From UBA4615 sp044368415 (GTDB lineage: Bacteria > Pseudomonadota > Gammaproteobacteria > Burkholderiales > Burkholderiaceae_E), in the NCBI GenBank assembly GCA_044368415.1, contig JBIPLJ010000009.1:34402-98401 (forward strand): a stretch of DNA of 64,000 nt, read 5' to 3'. Of the stretch, positions 9,641-17,768 are shown piece after piece. Numbering within the stretch: the first letter of the stretch is position 1; each line of letters begins with the position of its first letter. The notes under the pieces are model-generated. The model did no database searches. It worked only from the letters and a program-made list of their open reading frames with translations, and was not told the DNA's origin. A program made the position numbers and the translations under genes.

Positions 9641-10459
9641 ATGACTTTGCCCAGCCCCGAGACCCTGCTCGCCGCCGCCGATGCCGGCCACTCGTTGCCC
9701 GCCACAGAACCGGGCGGTGCAGACCCCGCTGACCTCGATGCCGCGCTGCGCACGCAGGCCGCCGTCGCCGCGCTGCGCCGTGCACGCGGCGAGACTCAGG
9801 TCGGCTGGAAGATCGGCTTCACCAACCGGACGATCTGGCCGCTGTACGGCGTGCAGCAGCCGATCTGGGGCCCGGTGTGGGACACGACGCTGCGGCTGCT
9901 CGAGGGCACCGACGCGAGCGCCGGCATCGCCCGGCTCGCCGAGCCGCGGCTCGAGCCGGAGATCGTCCTCGGCCTGAAGGTCTCGCCGCCCCCCGAGGCC
10001 GACGCGCACGATGCGGCCTCGAGCGCGGCGCTGCTGGCCTGCGTCGAGTGGGTCGCGCACGGCTTCGAGATCGTCCACAGCGTGTGGCCGGGCTGGACGT
10101 TCGGCGCCGCGCAGGGCATCGCCGCACAAGCGCTGCACGGCGGGCTCCTCGTCGGCCCGCGTGTACCGCTCGCGGCACTCGGCGCCGATCCGGCCGGGGC
10201 GCTGTCGGCGCTGCGGCTCGAGCTGTGGCGAGACGGCGAGCCCATCGCCGAGGGCGTCGGCTCGAACGTGCTCGACGGCCCGTTGCAGGCGCTCGGCCAT
10301 CTGGTCGCAGGACTCGCCGTGCGCGGCGAGCGCGTGGCCGCAGGCAGCGTGGTGACCACCGGCACCCTGACCGATGCCCAGCCGCTCGCCGCCGGCCAGC
10401 GCTGGCGCACGACGCTGGCCGGCGTGCCGCTGCCCGGCCTGAGCCTCGGGGTAACCTGA
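9641..10459 (+). CDS. 2-keto-4-pentenoate hydratase-like protein (FAH superfamily)
   Basis: A 272-residue protein of the MhpD/2-oxopent-4-enoate hydratase type. These metal-dependent enzymes add water to 2-hydroxydienoates in meta-cleavage pathways for aromatic compounds. Supporting blocks are VGWKIGFTNRTIWPLYG near 53-69, the acidic RLEPEIVLGL near 104-113, which fits metal binding, and ECVE/EIVHS-like positions in the centre. No ring-cleavage dioxygenase or aldolase gene lies nearby. The next gene, a PLP dehydratase, begins two bases after this stop, so the two probably share a transcript. The true substrate is open; fumarylacetoacetate-hydrolase relatives act on many 2-oxo acids. Confidence 0.82.
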   Translation: MTLPSPETLLAAADAGHSLPATEPGGADPADLDAALRTQAAVAALRRARGETQVGWKIGFTNRTIWPLYGVQQPIWGPVWDTTLRLLEGTDASAGIARLAEPRLEPEIVLGLKVSPPPEADAHDAASSAALLACVEWVAHGFEIVHSVWPGWTFGAAQGIAAQALHGGLLVGPRVPLAALGADPAGALSALRLELWRDGEPIAEGVGSNVLDGPLQALGHLVAGLAVRGERVAAGSVVTTGTLTDAQPLAAGQRWRTTLAGVPLPGLSLGVT

Positions 10460-10461
10460 GC

Positions 10462-11472
10462 ATGGCGGGCACCGCACAGGACGACACGCGGGCACCCGAG
10501 GCCGCCGACATCGAGGCGGCGGCGGCGCGCATCGCGCCGCATGTACGCATTACGCCGACACTTGCGCTCGAGCACCCAGCGTGCCGCGTCGAGCTCAAGC
10601 TCGAATGCCTGCAGGTGTCGGGCACCTTCAAGGCGCGTGGCGCCTTCGCCCGGCTGCTGTCGGCGCGCGAGTCGGCGCTCGCTGCCGGCCGGCCGCCGCC
10701 GTCGGGCGTGGTCGCGGCCTCGGGCGGCAACCACGGCATCGCGGTGGCGCATGCGGCGCGCGCGCTCGACATGTCCGCCGACGTGTTCGTGCCGCGCAAC
10801 ACGCCGGCGGCCAAGCTCTTGCGGCTGCGCGGGCTGGGCGCGACGGTACATGCCGTGGGCGAGGAGTACTCGCAGGCCTTTGCGGCGAGCCGCGCCTGGG
10901 CGGCCGAGCGCGGCGCGCTCGAGTCGCATGCCTACGACCAGTTCGACACGCTCGCGGGGCAGGGCACGCTCGCGCGCGAATGGCTGCGCCAGTCCCCCGA
11001 CCTAGACGTGCTGCTGGTCGCGGTGGGCGGCGGCGGGCTGATCGGCGGCATCGCCGCCTGGCTCGATTCGGCCGCGCGCGCCGGCCAACGTGTGCCGCGG
11101 CTGGTCGCGGTGGAATCCGAAGGCTGCCCGACGCTGCACGCGGCGCTCGCCGCAGGCCGGATCGTCGAGATCACGCCCGCGGGGCTCGCCGCCGACTCGC
11201 TCGGCGCGCGCCGCGTGGGTGCTCTGATGTTCCCGCTCGCGCAGCGGCGCATCGAGCGCGCGGTGCTCGTGACCGACGCCGCGATCGCAGCGGCACAGGC
11301 CGCGCTGTGGCGGCAGGTGCGCATCGCCACCGAGCCGGGCGGCGCCGCCGCCCAGGCCGCGCTTGCCTCGGGCGCCTTCCGGCCCCCCGACGGCGAGCGG
11401 GTCGGTGTGCTGGTCTGCGGCGCAAACGTCGACCTGCGCACGCTGGCCGACGGCGTCGAGGCGGCGGCCTGA
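10462..11472 (+). CDS. PLP-dependent serine/threonine dehydratase-like enzyme
   Basis: A 336-residue fold-type II PLP enzyme. The pyridoxal lysine lies in SGTFKARGAF (about residues 53-62). The phosphate-binding and loop motifs ASGGNHGIAVA and VGGGGLIGGI are both present. The family converts serine or threonine to the 2-oxo acid plus ammonia, or acts as a serine racemase. There is no C-terminal ACT domain, so feedback regulation by isoleucine is unlikely and a catabolic role is more plausible. ATG at 10462 lies two bases after the hydratase-like gene. The frame is open upstream across that gene but that is shadow sequence. Confidence 0.87.
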   Translation: MAGTAQDDTRAPEAADIEAAAARIAPHVRITPTLALEHPACRVELKLECLQVSGTFKARGAFARLLSARESALAAGRPPPSGVVAASGGNHGIAVAHAARALDMSADVFVPRNTPAAKLLRLRGLGATVHAVGEEYSQAFAASRAWAAERGALESHAYDQFDTLAGQGTLAREWLRQSPDLDVLLVAVGGGGLIGGIAAWLDSAARAGQRVPRLVAVESEGCPTLHAALAAGRIVEITPAGLAADSLGARRVGALMFPLAQRRIERAVLVTDAAIAAAQAALWRQVRIATEPGGAAAQAALASGAFRPPDGERVGVLVCGANVDLRTLADGVEAAA

Positions 11473-11650
11473 CCGAGACTCCGGACGGCGCCCCGGTGGA
11501 CACCCGGGTTGCGTGCGCCGCGAACGGTGACACAATGCCACCGAACCGCCTGTCGCCCATCAGCCCGAATCGCCCGCCTGGAACGTATGGGACGTGCGCC
11601 GCCGCCGTGACAGGCATAGGATGATGTCGATCTTCCCGCCGTGGCGACTC

Positions 11651-11774
11651 AGAAGCTGTGTAGAAACCGTAGCGAGCAGGCCCGAGCCGGTGCCGAGGAG
11701 CGCAGCCGTACAGGTGTACGGCGAGCACCGCAGGCGCCGGACCGGGACGCGCAGTAGGTTTATTCACAGCTTCT
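11651..11774. repeat. MITE/REP-like element with terminal inverted repeats
   Basis: A 124-base non-coding element bounded by imperfect 18-base inverted repeats: AGAAGCTGTGTAGAAACC at 11651-11668 and its near complement at 11757-11774, three differences. Inside, 11704-11721 forms a hairpin of seven base pairs (GCCGTAC/GTACGGC) with a four-base loop, and further complementary blocks such as GGTGC/GCACC flank it, so the whole element can fold on itself. No target-site duplication is obvious. It resembles miniature inverted-repeat or REP elements; whether other copies exist in the genome cannot be seen here. Confidence 0.7.
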
Positions 11775-11804
11775 CGGGCCCCGGCACGACTCCCGGGTAG
11801 CGCC

Positions 11805-11981
11805 ATGGCCGATCTCTCTCCCTCCCAGCGAACCGCAGGCACGGGCCGAATCCTGATGACGGCCGGCGCTCTGGTGGCGCTCGAGGCGATGTGGCAGGGC
11901 TCGGTCGCTCGCACCGTCATCGCCAGCGGCCTGCTCGCCGTCGGCGGCGGCCTGCTGTTCTTCGCCAAGCGCGCGGACTGA
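11805..11981 (+). CDS. Small hypothetical membrane protein (58 aa)
   Basis: An ATG-started frame of 58 codons. A short polar N-terminus (MADLSPSQRTAGTGR) is followed by a hydrophobic helix ILMTAGALVALEAMWQG, a short linker, and a second hydrophobic segment VIASGLLAVGGGLLFFAKRAD. This two-helix pattern with a charged end looks like a real small inner-membrane protein. There is no strong Shine-Dalgarno. It begins 30 bases after the MITE-like element and stands alone upstream of the unrecognised 395-aa gene. Function unknown. Confidence 0.55.
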   Translation: MADLSPSQRTAGTGRILMTAGALVALEAMWQGSVARTVIASGLLAVGGGLLFFAKRAD

Positions 11982-12051
11982 TCGGCCGCGCCCCGGGGCC
12001 GCCCCCACCCGGCGTGCACGCCCCGCCGCTCCACCTCGCGATACACCCCTA

Positions 12052-13239
12052 ATGGACTTCGAGGCGATCCGAGTCGACGGATTCCCGATCGACGCCGAGC
12101 TCATCGACGCCGGCAACGTCGGGCCCGATCTCGCGGCGGCGATGCATGTGTACCTCGCCACGCCGCGCGCACTGGTCTGGCGCAACCCTTCGCCCGACTG
12201 GAAGCTGTTCGTGGTGCTGCTGCCGCTGGCCTCGCGGTTGTCGCTGATGGCCAATCCGATCTTCTCGCAGCTCGTACGCGACTGGGGCCACACCATCCGG
12301 TTCATCGGCGTCGACCGTGACCAGTGTGTGCACGACTTCCGCAGCCTGCTGACCGACACGACGCTGCGCCGCCTCGTCGATGCGCTCGCCCGCTGGCTGC
12401 ACGAGGCCGGTCCGCGCGAGAGCGATGGCCTGCCCGCGCGCGCCGCCGAGGCCGCGACGCTCGACGTGCTGTTCGCCGCACTCGGCGACGCGATGCTCAC
12501 CATCCTCGAGGCTCGCCGCGAGGACTGGGGCCGGCACCTGGCGCGCGAGCACCGCCTGGAGCCCGGCGAGCCGGGCTCGCTGTTCGACCGCGCCTCGCGC
12601 TACCCCGACTTCCTCGCGCAGCTGCGCCATGCGCTGCGCCACGAGCTGCTCGACGTCACCACCTACGGCCGCGCGCTGCGCTCGATCGACCTGCGCGAGG
12701 CCGCGGCCGAGCAGCGCGCCGCCGCGATGATCGAGGGCACGCTCGAGCCAGTGACCCTCGTCAAGCTCGGGCGCACGCGCGCCGGCCGCCACCTCGGCTG
12801 CTACAACTGGCTGCTGACCCACCCGCGTCACGCCGCGCAGCGCGCCTACGTGCTCGGCAAGCTGCCGCTCTTCGCGCAGTGCTTCGCTGACACGCTGATC
12901 GCCGCCCCGCAGCGGCGCCGCACCGGGCTGGTCGCCGCGGCCGAGCACGATGCACGCTCCGCGCTGCTGCCGGACGTCGCGCGGGAGGCGCTGCGCCAGG
13001 CAATCGACTCCGGGCAGGACCGCTGGGTGATCGAGGCGCTGGCCGCGCACTTCGGCGTGCAGCACAACGTGCTGCGCGCGCTGTGGCGCCACTGCCCGTC
13101 GGCGCTGCAGGCCCCGCCCACCTGGCACTTGAAGCAGATCCTGCTGCGCCTGAACGAGCTGCCCGAGCGGGTCTGGCCGCGCGACGACACCGGCTGGCTG
13201 CAGCTTGCGAGCCACTCGGTGCCGGCAGCCGCGGGCTGA
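12052..13239 (+). CDS. Hypothetical protein, unrecognised (395 aa)
   Basis: A 395-residue, mostly soluble-looking protein starting at ATG 12052. The composition is Ala/Leu/Arg-rich and mainly helical, with no signal peptide and one moderately hydrophobic stretch, KLFVVLLPLASRLSLMANPI (about 49-68). Tryptophans and histidines are spread through the C-terminal third, for example HNVLRALWRHCPS and TGWLQLASHS. I recognise no catalytic motif. Codon usage matches neighbouring genes and the frame is clean, so it is very likely a real gene. It converges with the EamA gene at 13301. Confidence 0.75.
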   Translation: MDFEAIRVDGFPIDAELIDAGNVGPDLAAAMHVYLATPRALVWRNPSPDWKLFVVLLPLASRLSLMANPIFSQLVRDWGHTIRFIGVDRDQCVHDFRSLLTDTTLRRLVDALARWLHEAGPRESDGLPARAAEAATLDVLFAALGDAMLTILEARREDWGRHLAREHRLEPGEPGSLFDRASRYPDFLAQLRHALRHELLDVTTYGRALRSIDLREAAAEQRAAAMIEGTLEPVTLVKLGRTRAGRHLGCYNWLLTHPRHAAQRAYVLGKLPLFAQCFADTLIAAPQRRRTGLVAAAEHDARSALLPDVAREALRQAIDSGQDRWVIEALAAHFGVQHNVLRALWRHCPSALQAPPTWHLKQILLRLNELPERVWPRDDTGWLQLASHSVPAAAG

Positions 13240-13300
13240 GGGCGAACCCGGCCGCAGCGCCGGGCGTCGGGCGGCATCCGGCCTAGGCCCGCGGTGCGGC

Positions 13301-14233
13301 TCAGGCGCCCCGTGGAGCCGGCCTGGGTGCCAGGCTCGTCCACACGATCGCCCCGACCACCAGCACGCCTCCGACGACCTGCACCCATCCGATCCGCTGC
13401 CCGAGCATCAGCCACGCCAGCGCCATCGAGGCGATCGGCTCGAGGTTCATCGCCGGCGCCGCGTTCACCGCGCCCAGCCGCGGCAGCACGACGAAGAGCG
13501 AGGTGAACGCGGTGCCGTAGAGCACTGTCAGCAGCGCCAGGCCCGTCCAGCCCGGCGTGTCCACGGGCCAGGCGAAGCCGTCGATCGCGAGGCCGCCGGC
13601 CAGGGTCACCGCCAACACCACGCCCATCGACCACAGCGTGCGCACACGACCGTCGACCGCGCCCATCCAGCGGGTGGTGAGCAGCAGCACGGTGCCGAAG
13701 GCGAGCGAGGCCGCCAGCCCGAAGCCCACGCCCGCGGCAAACCGCACCGGATCCTCGAGCGTACGCCCGCCCGACATCAACACACCCGGCACGTCGAGGG
13801 CAAGCACCAGCCCCGATAGGATCACCGGCATCGCGATCGTGGTGCGCCGCGCCGGCCGCTCGCCGCCGGTTGCCCAGGACAGCAACGCCAGCACGACCGG
13901 AAAGCTGTTGAAGGTGAGGAGCGCCAGCGCCACCGGGATCCGCGCGACCGACGCGTACAGGCACACGCTCTGCACCGACAGCACGAGGCCGATGAGGACC
14001 GCGTGGCGCCGGGTCGGCGCGGCGAGCGACCACGGGGTGGCCGTCGCGCGCAGCAGCAAGGCGACCGCAAGCGCGGTGACCGCCGAGCGCACCAGCACCG
14101 CGGTGACGACGCTCGTGCCGTGGTCGAACGCGAGGCGCGCGGCCACATGGTTCGACGCGAACAGCACCGCGATCCCGGCGATCAGCGCCAGGCCGACGCC
14201 GCGCGGGATCGGGCGCGCCGGCACCTCAGGCAC
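13301..14233 (-). CDS. EamA/DMT-family transporter
   Basis: A 310-residue drug/metabolite-superfamily permease with ten predicted helices arranged as two EamA repeats (roughly 10-145 and 165-300). The second repeat contains the family-typical LPRLGAVNAAPAMNLEPIAS. These proteins export or import amino acids, nucleosides or other small metabolites. The substrate here is unknown. The start is GTG at 14233 and the reading frame overlaps the end of the upstream SDR gene by 8 nt, so the two are translationally coupled. Confidence 0.85.
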   Translation of the reverse strand: MPEVPARPIPRGVGLALIAGIAVLFASNHVAARLAFDHGTSVVTAVLVRSAVTALAVALLLRATATPWSLAAPTRRHAVLIGLVLSVQSVCLYASVARIPVALALLTFNSFPVVLALLSWATGGERPARRTTIAMPVILSGLVLALDVPGVLMSGGRTLEDPVRFAAGVGFGLAASLAFGTVLLLTTRWMGAVDGRVRTLWSMGVVLAVTLAGGLAIDGFAWPVDTPGWTGLALLTVLYGTAFTSLFVVLPRLGAVNAAPAMNLEPIASMALAWLMLGQRIGWVQVVGGVLVVGAIVWTSLAPRPAPRGA

Positions 14234-15005
14234 GCCGCTTCAGGTCCTCGCCCCCGATGTAGAAGCGGTTCCAGGTCGGCGCGATCACGACCTCGGCCAA
14301 ACACACATGCGGCGGCGCGGTCACGACATAGCCGATCGCGTCGGCGATGTCGGCGGTGCGCAGCATCCGTGCGACCTCCTCGTCCGAGGGCGGCACCGGC
14401 CGCGACTTGAGGATCGGCGTGGCAACCTCGCCCGGGCAGAAGTGGCAGGCGCGGATGCCGCTCGGGCCCTCCTCGTCGTTGAGGCTCTGCACCAGCGGAT
14501 CGAGCGCGGCCTTGCTCGCGCTGTAGGCCACGCCGGGGAAATCCTTGTACGCCCAACCGGCGAACGAGGAGACGACGACGATCGTGCCGGTGCCGGCCGC
14601 ACGCATGCCGGGCAGCACGGCGTGCACCGCGTTCGCGACGCCGGCGAGGTTGATCTGCACGACCTTCGCGAAACCTTCGGGCGCGAGCTTCTTCCAGCTG
14701 CGGTTCGGCACGTTGGTGCCGGCCGCACAGACCAGCACCGACACCGGGCCGTGGCCGGCGACGATCGCCGCATGTGCACTGGCGACCGACGCCGGTTCCG
14801 AGACGTCGGACCGCGCGACCACGATCTTCAACCCCTGTGCGCCGAGCTCGGCCGCGGTCTTCTCGAGTTCCTCGATACGGCGCCCCGAGATGGCGACGGT
14901 CGCGCCCGCGCACGCCAGCCACTGCGCGGTCGCGCGGCCGATGCCCGTGCCGCCTCCGGTCACCCACGCCAGGCGGCCATCCAGTCCCTGCTGCGTTGTG
15001 CTCAC
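14226..15005 (-). CDS. Short-chain dehydrogenase/reductase
   Basis: A 259-residue classical SDR. The N-terminal Rossmann motif TGGGTGIG is at about 16-23, NAG-equivalent CAAGT follows in the centre, and the catalytic SSF...YSASK arrangement is intact. The arginine-containing turn after the second strand (SGRR) suggests NADP preference. The reaction is NAD(P)-linked oxidoreduction of a hydroxyl or keto group on an unknown substrate. It overlaps the downstream EamA transporter gene by 8 nt, which hints that the transporter moves a related metabolite. It diverges from the FMN-binding protein gene at 15066. Confidence 0.9.
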   Translation of the reverse strand: MSTTQQGLDGRLAWVTGGGTGIGRATAQWLACAGATVAISGRRIEELEKTAAELGAQGLKIVVARSDVSEPASVASAHAAIVAGHGPVSVLVCAAGTNVPNRSWKKLAPEGFAKVVQINLAGVANAVHAVLPGMRAAGTGTIVVVSSFAGWAYKDFPGVAYSASKAALDPLVQSLNDEEGPSGIRACHFCPGEVATPILKSRPVPPSDEEVARMLRTADIADAIGYVVTAPPHVCLAEVVIAPTWNRFYIGGEDLKRRA

Positions 15006-15065
15006 CCTCGTCTCCTCGTCTTGTCATGAGCCGGACGGCGGACGCCCCCCGGCTACACTGCGACT

Positions 15066-15713
15066 GTGCCGAACACCGAACCCTTCCTCGTGCCCGGCAG
15101 CGACGCAACGCTCGAATCGATTCTAGCGGCCGCGTGGTCGTTGCTCGAACGCGCTGCGAACCGGGCGCCCGAGGACTGGCGCTGGCCGGTGCTGGCGAGC
15201 GTCGATTCGAAGGAACCGGAACGCGGCGCGGCCGATGCACGCGTCGTTGTGCTGCGGCGGGCCGAAACACGCACCTGGACGCTCGAGGTCCACAGCGACG
15301 CGCGCGCCGGCAAGCTCGCGCAGCTGCGTGCCGCGCCGCATGCCTGCCTCGTGTTCCACGACCGCGCGCGCGAGCTGCAGCTGCGCGCCTGGGCCGACGC
15401 CTCGGTGCACGAGGGCGATGCGCTCGCGCGCGGTGCCTGGGAGACGCTACATGCGTCCTCGCGGCGCGCCTACCTTGCGCCGCGCATGCCGGGCGAGCCG
15501 ACCGCGGCGCCCGATGCGAACCTGCCCGCGGGCCTCGACACACGCCTGCCCGATGCCGCGGAGTCCGAGCCGGGCTTCGCGTCGTTCGCGGCAATCGTGC
15601 TGCGGGTGCGGACACTCGAGTGGCTGCGGCTCGATCGAACCGGCCACCATCGCGCGCGCTTCGATGCCGACCCCGCGGGCGGTGCGCCGGCCATGTGTTG
15701 GCTTCGGCCCTGA
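15066..15713 (+). CDS. Pyridoxamine 5'-phosphate oxidase-like FMN-binding protein
   Basis: A 215-residue protein with the split-barrel pattern of the pyridoxamine-phosphate-oxidase superfamily: WPVLASVDSKEPERGAADAR, then RVVVLRR, then SDARAGKLAQLRAAPHACLV, a typical FMN-phosphate region, and a C-terminal WLRLDRTGHHRARF. It is closest in style to the Alr4036-like group. True PdxH C-terminal residues for PLP binding are not clear, so I do not call it PdxH. The start is GTG at 15066. It is divergent from the SDR gene, 60 bases away. Confidence 0.75.
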   Translation: MPNTEPFLVPGSDATLESILAAAWSLLERAANRAPEDWRWPVLASVDSKEPERGAADARVVVLRRAETRTWTLEVHSDARAGKLAQLRAAPHACLVFHDRARELQLRAWADASVHEGDALARGAWETLHASSRRAYLAPRMPGEPTAAPDANLPAGLDTRLPDAAESEPGFASFAAIVLRVRTLEWLRLDRTGHHRARFDADPAGGAPAMCWLRP

Positions 15714-15828
15714 GCCGCCACGCCGCGCGCAGGCCTGCATGCGGCCCGCGCCGACCCGCCTTGGCGGTGCATGCGCTGCGCGCTCGCGCTATCGTGCGAG
15801 CTCGACCCACTCCACCCGAGAGCCCACC

Positions 15829-16452
15829 ATGGCCAACCCCACCCTGAAGCAGACGCTCGAGCATGTGGACGCCTGGATCCGCTCGGGCGCCGCCGCGCGC
15901 GACGTCGAGCGGCTGGCGCGCGAGACCGTCCGGCGTGCGGCCGATCGTGTACCGCCCGAGGCGCTGACGCGGCTGGGCGAGATGCTCGAGCGGCTGAGTC
16001 CGATCGCCGAGCGCGCGGCCGCCGCCGCGCAGGCGGGTGCCGAGACCATGCGGCGCGCAGCGCAGACGCGTGGGGGCAGTGGGGCGGCCGCCGCCGCATC
16101 AGCCTCGGGCGGGTCCGCCGCAGCACGCGCGCGCCGCGCAGCAGTGATGTCGGACAGCAAGGCCGCGGACGCCGAGCCGGCCCGCAAGCGCGCGCCGAAA
16201 AAAACCGCGGCGGCGAGCGGCGAGACGCTCGCCAAGCACGCCGCGAGCAAGGCGGGGGCGAAGGCGGGGGCGAAGGCCGCGCCGACGCGGCGCAGCGCCG
16301 GCGGCATGACGTCGGCGGGCGCCGCCGCGACGGGCCGGGCCGCGAAGGCGGCTGCCCCCCCCGGCACCGGCGCCAAGGCCCGTGCAAACAAGGCACCCGC
16401 CGCGAAGGCGCCGGCGCGCAAGGCCGCCGCGAAACGCACCGCCGCGGCCTGA
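15829..16452 (+). CDS. Histone H1-like Lys/Ala-rich protein
   Basis: A 207-residue protein with two parts. Residues 1-80 are amphipathic and helical (TLKQTLEHVDAWIRSGAAAR onward), and from about 115 a low-complexity Ala/Lys/Arg/Pro tail repeats KAGAKAGAKA- and KAPARKAAAKR-type units. Such tails occur in bacterial H1-like DNA-binding proteins, AlgP-like regulators and some polyhydroxyalkanoate-granule phasins. The helical N-terminus leaves both nucleoid-binding and phasin-type roles open. Upstream open sequence is shadow, and the ATG at 15829 is preceded by no strong ribosome site. Confidence 0.75.
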   Translation: MANPTLKQTLEHVDAWIRSGAAARDVERLARETVRRAADRVPPEALTRLGEMLERLSPIAERAAAAAQAGAETMRRAAQTRGGSGAAAAASASGGSAAARARRAAVMSDSKAADAEPARKRAPKKTAAASGETLAKHAASKAGAKAGAKAAPTRRSAGGMTSAGAAATGRAAKAAAPPGTGAKARANKAPAAKAPARKAAAKRTAAA

Positions 16453-16464
16453 CCCCGACCCAGG

Positions 16465-16512
16465 CCGACGCGCGCCGCCAACCGGAGCGCCCGCCGCAGC
16501 GCCGCGCGTCGG
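16465..16512. terminator. Possible bidirectional hairpin between convergent genes
   Basis: Ten-base complementary arms CCGACGCGCG (16465-16474) and CGCGCGTCGG (16503-16512) flank a 28-base loop in the 69-base gap between the convergent H1-like and thioesterase genes. There is no T-tract on either side, so intrinsic termination is uncertain. Confidence 0.35.
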
Positions 16513-16521
16513 ACCCGCCGG

Positions 16522-16926
16522 TCAGACCAGCGCGTAGGTCGTCGTCGCGTGCGCAGCGAGCTTGCCGTCGGGGCCGGACAGCTCGACCTCGCCGAACATC
16601 AGCGTGCGCCCCGGCTTGAGCACCCGCGCCACCACCGACAGGTGGGTGCCCGACACCGGCCGCATGAAACTCTGGGTCAAGCTGACGGTCGTCATCGGCC
16701 TGAAGCCGCCGAGCTGCGAGGACACCGCCAGCACCATCGCGGTGTCGGCCGCAGCCATCATCGCCTGCCCGCACACCGTGCCCCCCACGCGTGCCAGCCG
16801 CGCATCGAACGGCAGGCGCAGCGTGACCTCGCCGGGCACGACGGACGTGACCTGCAGGCCGAGCGCCTGCACCCACGGCGCGAACAGCTCAGCGAGCATC
16901 CTTTGTGCATCATCGACGGTCGTCAT
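16522..16926 (-). CDS. PaaI-type hotdog-fold thioesterase
   Basis: A 134-residue hotdog-fold protein. The block GGTVCGQAMMAAADTAMVLA (48-67) is the family helix that normally carries the catalytic acidic residue, here the Asp in AAADTA. SLTQSFMRPVSG gives the substrate-side strand. Relatives hydrolyse aryl- or acyl-CoA thioesters. The substrate is unknown. It stands alone, convergent with the H1-like gene and divergent from the TRAP operon by about 236 bases. Confidence 0.88.
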   Translation of the reverse strand: MTTVDDAQRMLAELFAPWVQALGLQVTSVVPGEVTLRLPFDARLARVGGTVCGQAMMAAADTAMVLAVSSQLGGFRPMTTVSLTQSFMRPVSGTHLSVVARVLKPGRTLMFGEVELSGPDGKLAAHATTTYALV

Positions 16927-17162
16927 CGCTCCCTCCTCTTGGTCATCCGGGCAGACGATACACGGCGACGAGGGCGATCATCGTCGTCACCGCGCGCGTC
17001 GCGCGGAAGACGGTGACCACCGGTTTGCCGACCACGATTGCCTCGGCGAGTCGGTGCATCGCGCCGGTCCATGGCGCAGCGCAGCATGGCAGCGGCTGGT
17101 GTGGCGCTGGTAACGAGTGTTACAGTTTCCGTCCGCTTCGCGTCCGCATTCCGTCCCCGTCG

Positions 17163-17768
17163 ATGTCGTCCAGCACCGAACCCGATACCCCGCCCGCGCG
17201 CCGCGCCCCGGTGATGGTCGAGGAGATCATCGCGGTCGCCTGCATGGTCGTGCTGGTGCTGCTGACGCTGATCAACGTGGTGATCCGGTACTTCACCGAC
17301 GCGAGCTTCGCGGCCACCGAGGAGGTCTCGATCTCGCTGATGGTCGTGATGACCGTCGCGGGTGCCTGCGCCGCCGCGGCCCGCGACCGCCACATCCGCA
17401 TCGAGTACTTCTACGAGACCGGCAGCGCTGCCCGCCGCAAGCGCCTGGCGCTGCTGTCGGCGGCGGTGACCGGCGTGTTTTTCATCGTGCTGTCGGCGCT
17501 CTCGGCACGCGTGGTCTGGGATGAGTACCGGTACGAGGAGACCACCATGGCGCTCGGCCTGCCGCGCTGGTGGTTCACCGTGTGGGTGCCGGCGATGTGC
17601 CTGGTGCTCGCACTGCGCGCGGCCGCCGTCGCGCGCAAGGTGCGGCGCGGGCTGATGCTGCCGGGTACGCAGCCCGAGGCCGCGGGTTCTCCTCTAACGG
17701 GCGGCGCACATGCCGCCGACCTCGACCGCTCGCAGGCGCGCCGCGATGCGGCCAGTGACGACCGATGA
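17163..17768 (+). CDS. TRAP transporter small permease (DctQ type)
   Basis: A 201-residue membrane protein with four predicted helices, the expected layout of a TRAP small subunit. Helix one (IIAVACMVVLVLLTLINVVI) is followed by RYFTDASFAATEEVSISLMV, the typical N-R-Y-F...W/EE block. A polar C-terminal extension of about 40 residues follows the last helix. ATG at 17163 is chosen over an upstream-open frame. It overlaps the DctM gene by 4 nt (ATGA). With DctM and DctP it forms a Na+-driven, binding-protein-dependent uptake system. Confidence 0.88.
   Translation: MSSSTEPDTPPARRAPVMVEEIIAVACMVVLVLLTLINVVIRYFTDASFAATEEVSISLMVVMTVAGACAAAARDRHIRIEYFYETGSAARRKRLALLSAAVTGVFFIVLSALSARVVWDEYRYEETTMALGLPRWWFTVWVPAMCLVLALRAAAVARKVRRGLMLPGTQPEAAGSPLTGGAHAADLDRSQARRDAASDDR

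Noticed and set aside
13557..15029. A 490-codon plus-strand frame over the EamA and SDR genes
   Set aside because: Antisense shadow; Thr/Ser/Arg-rich without motifs, while both opposite-strand genes are complete family members.
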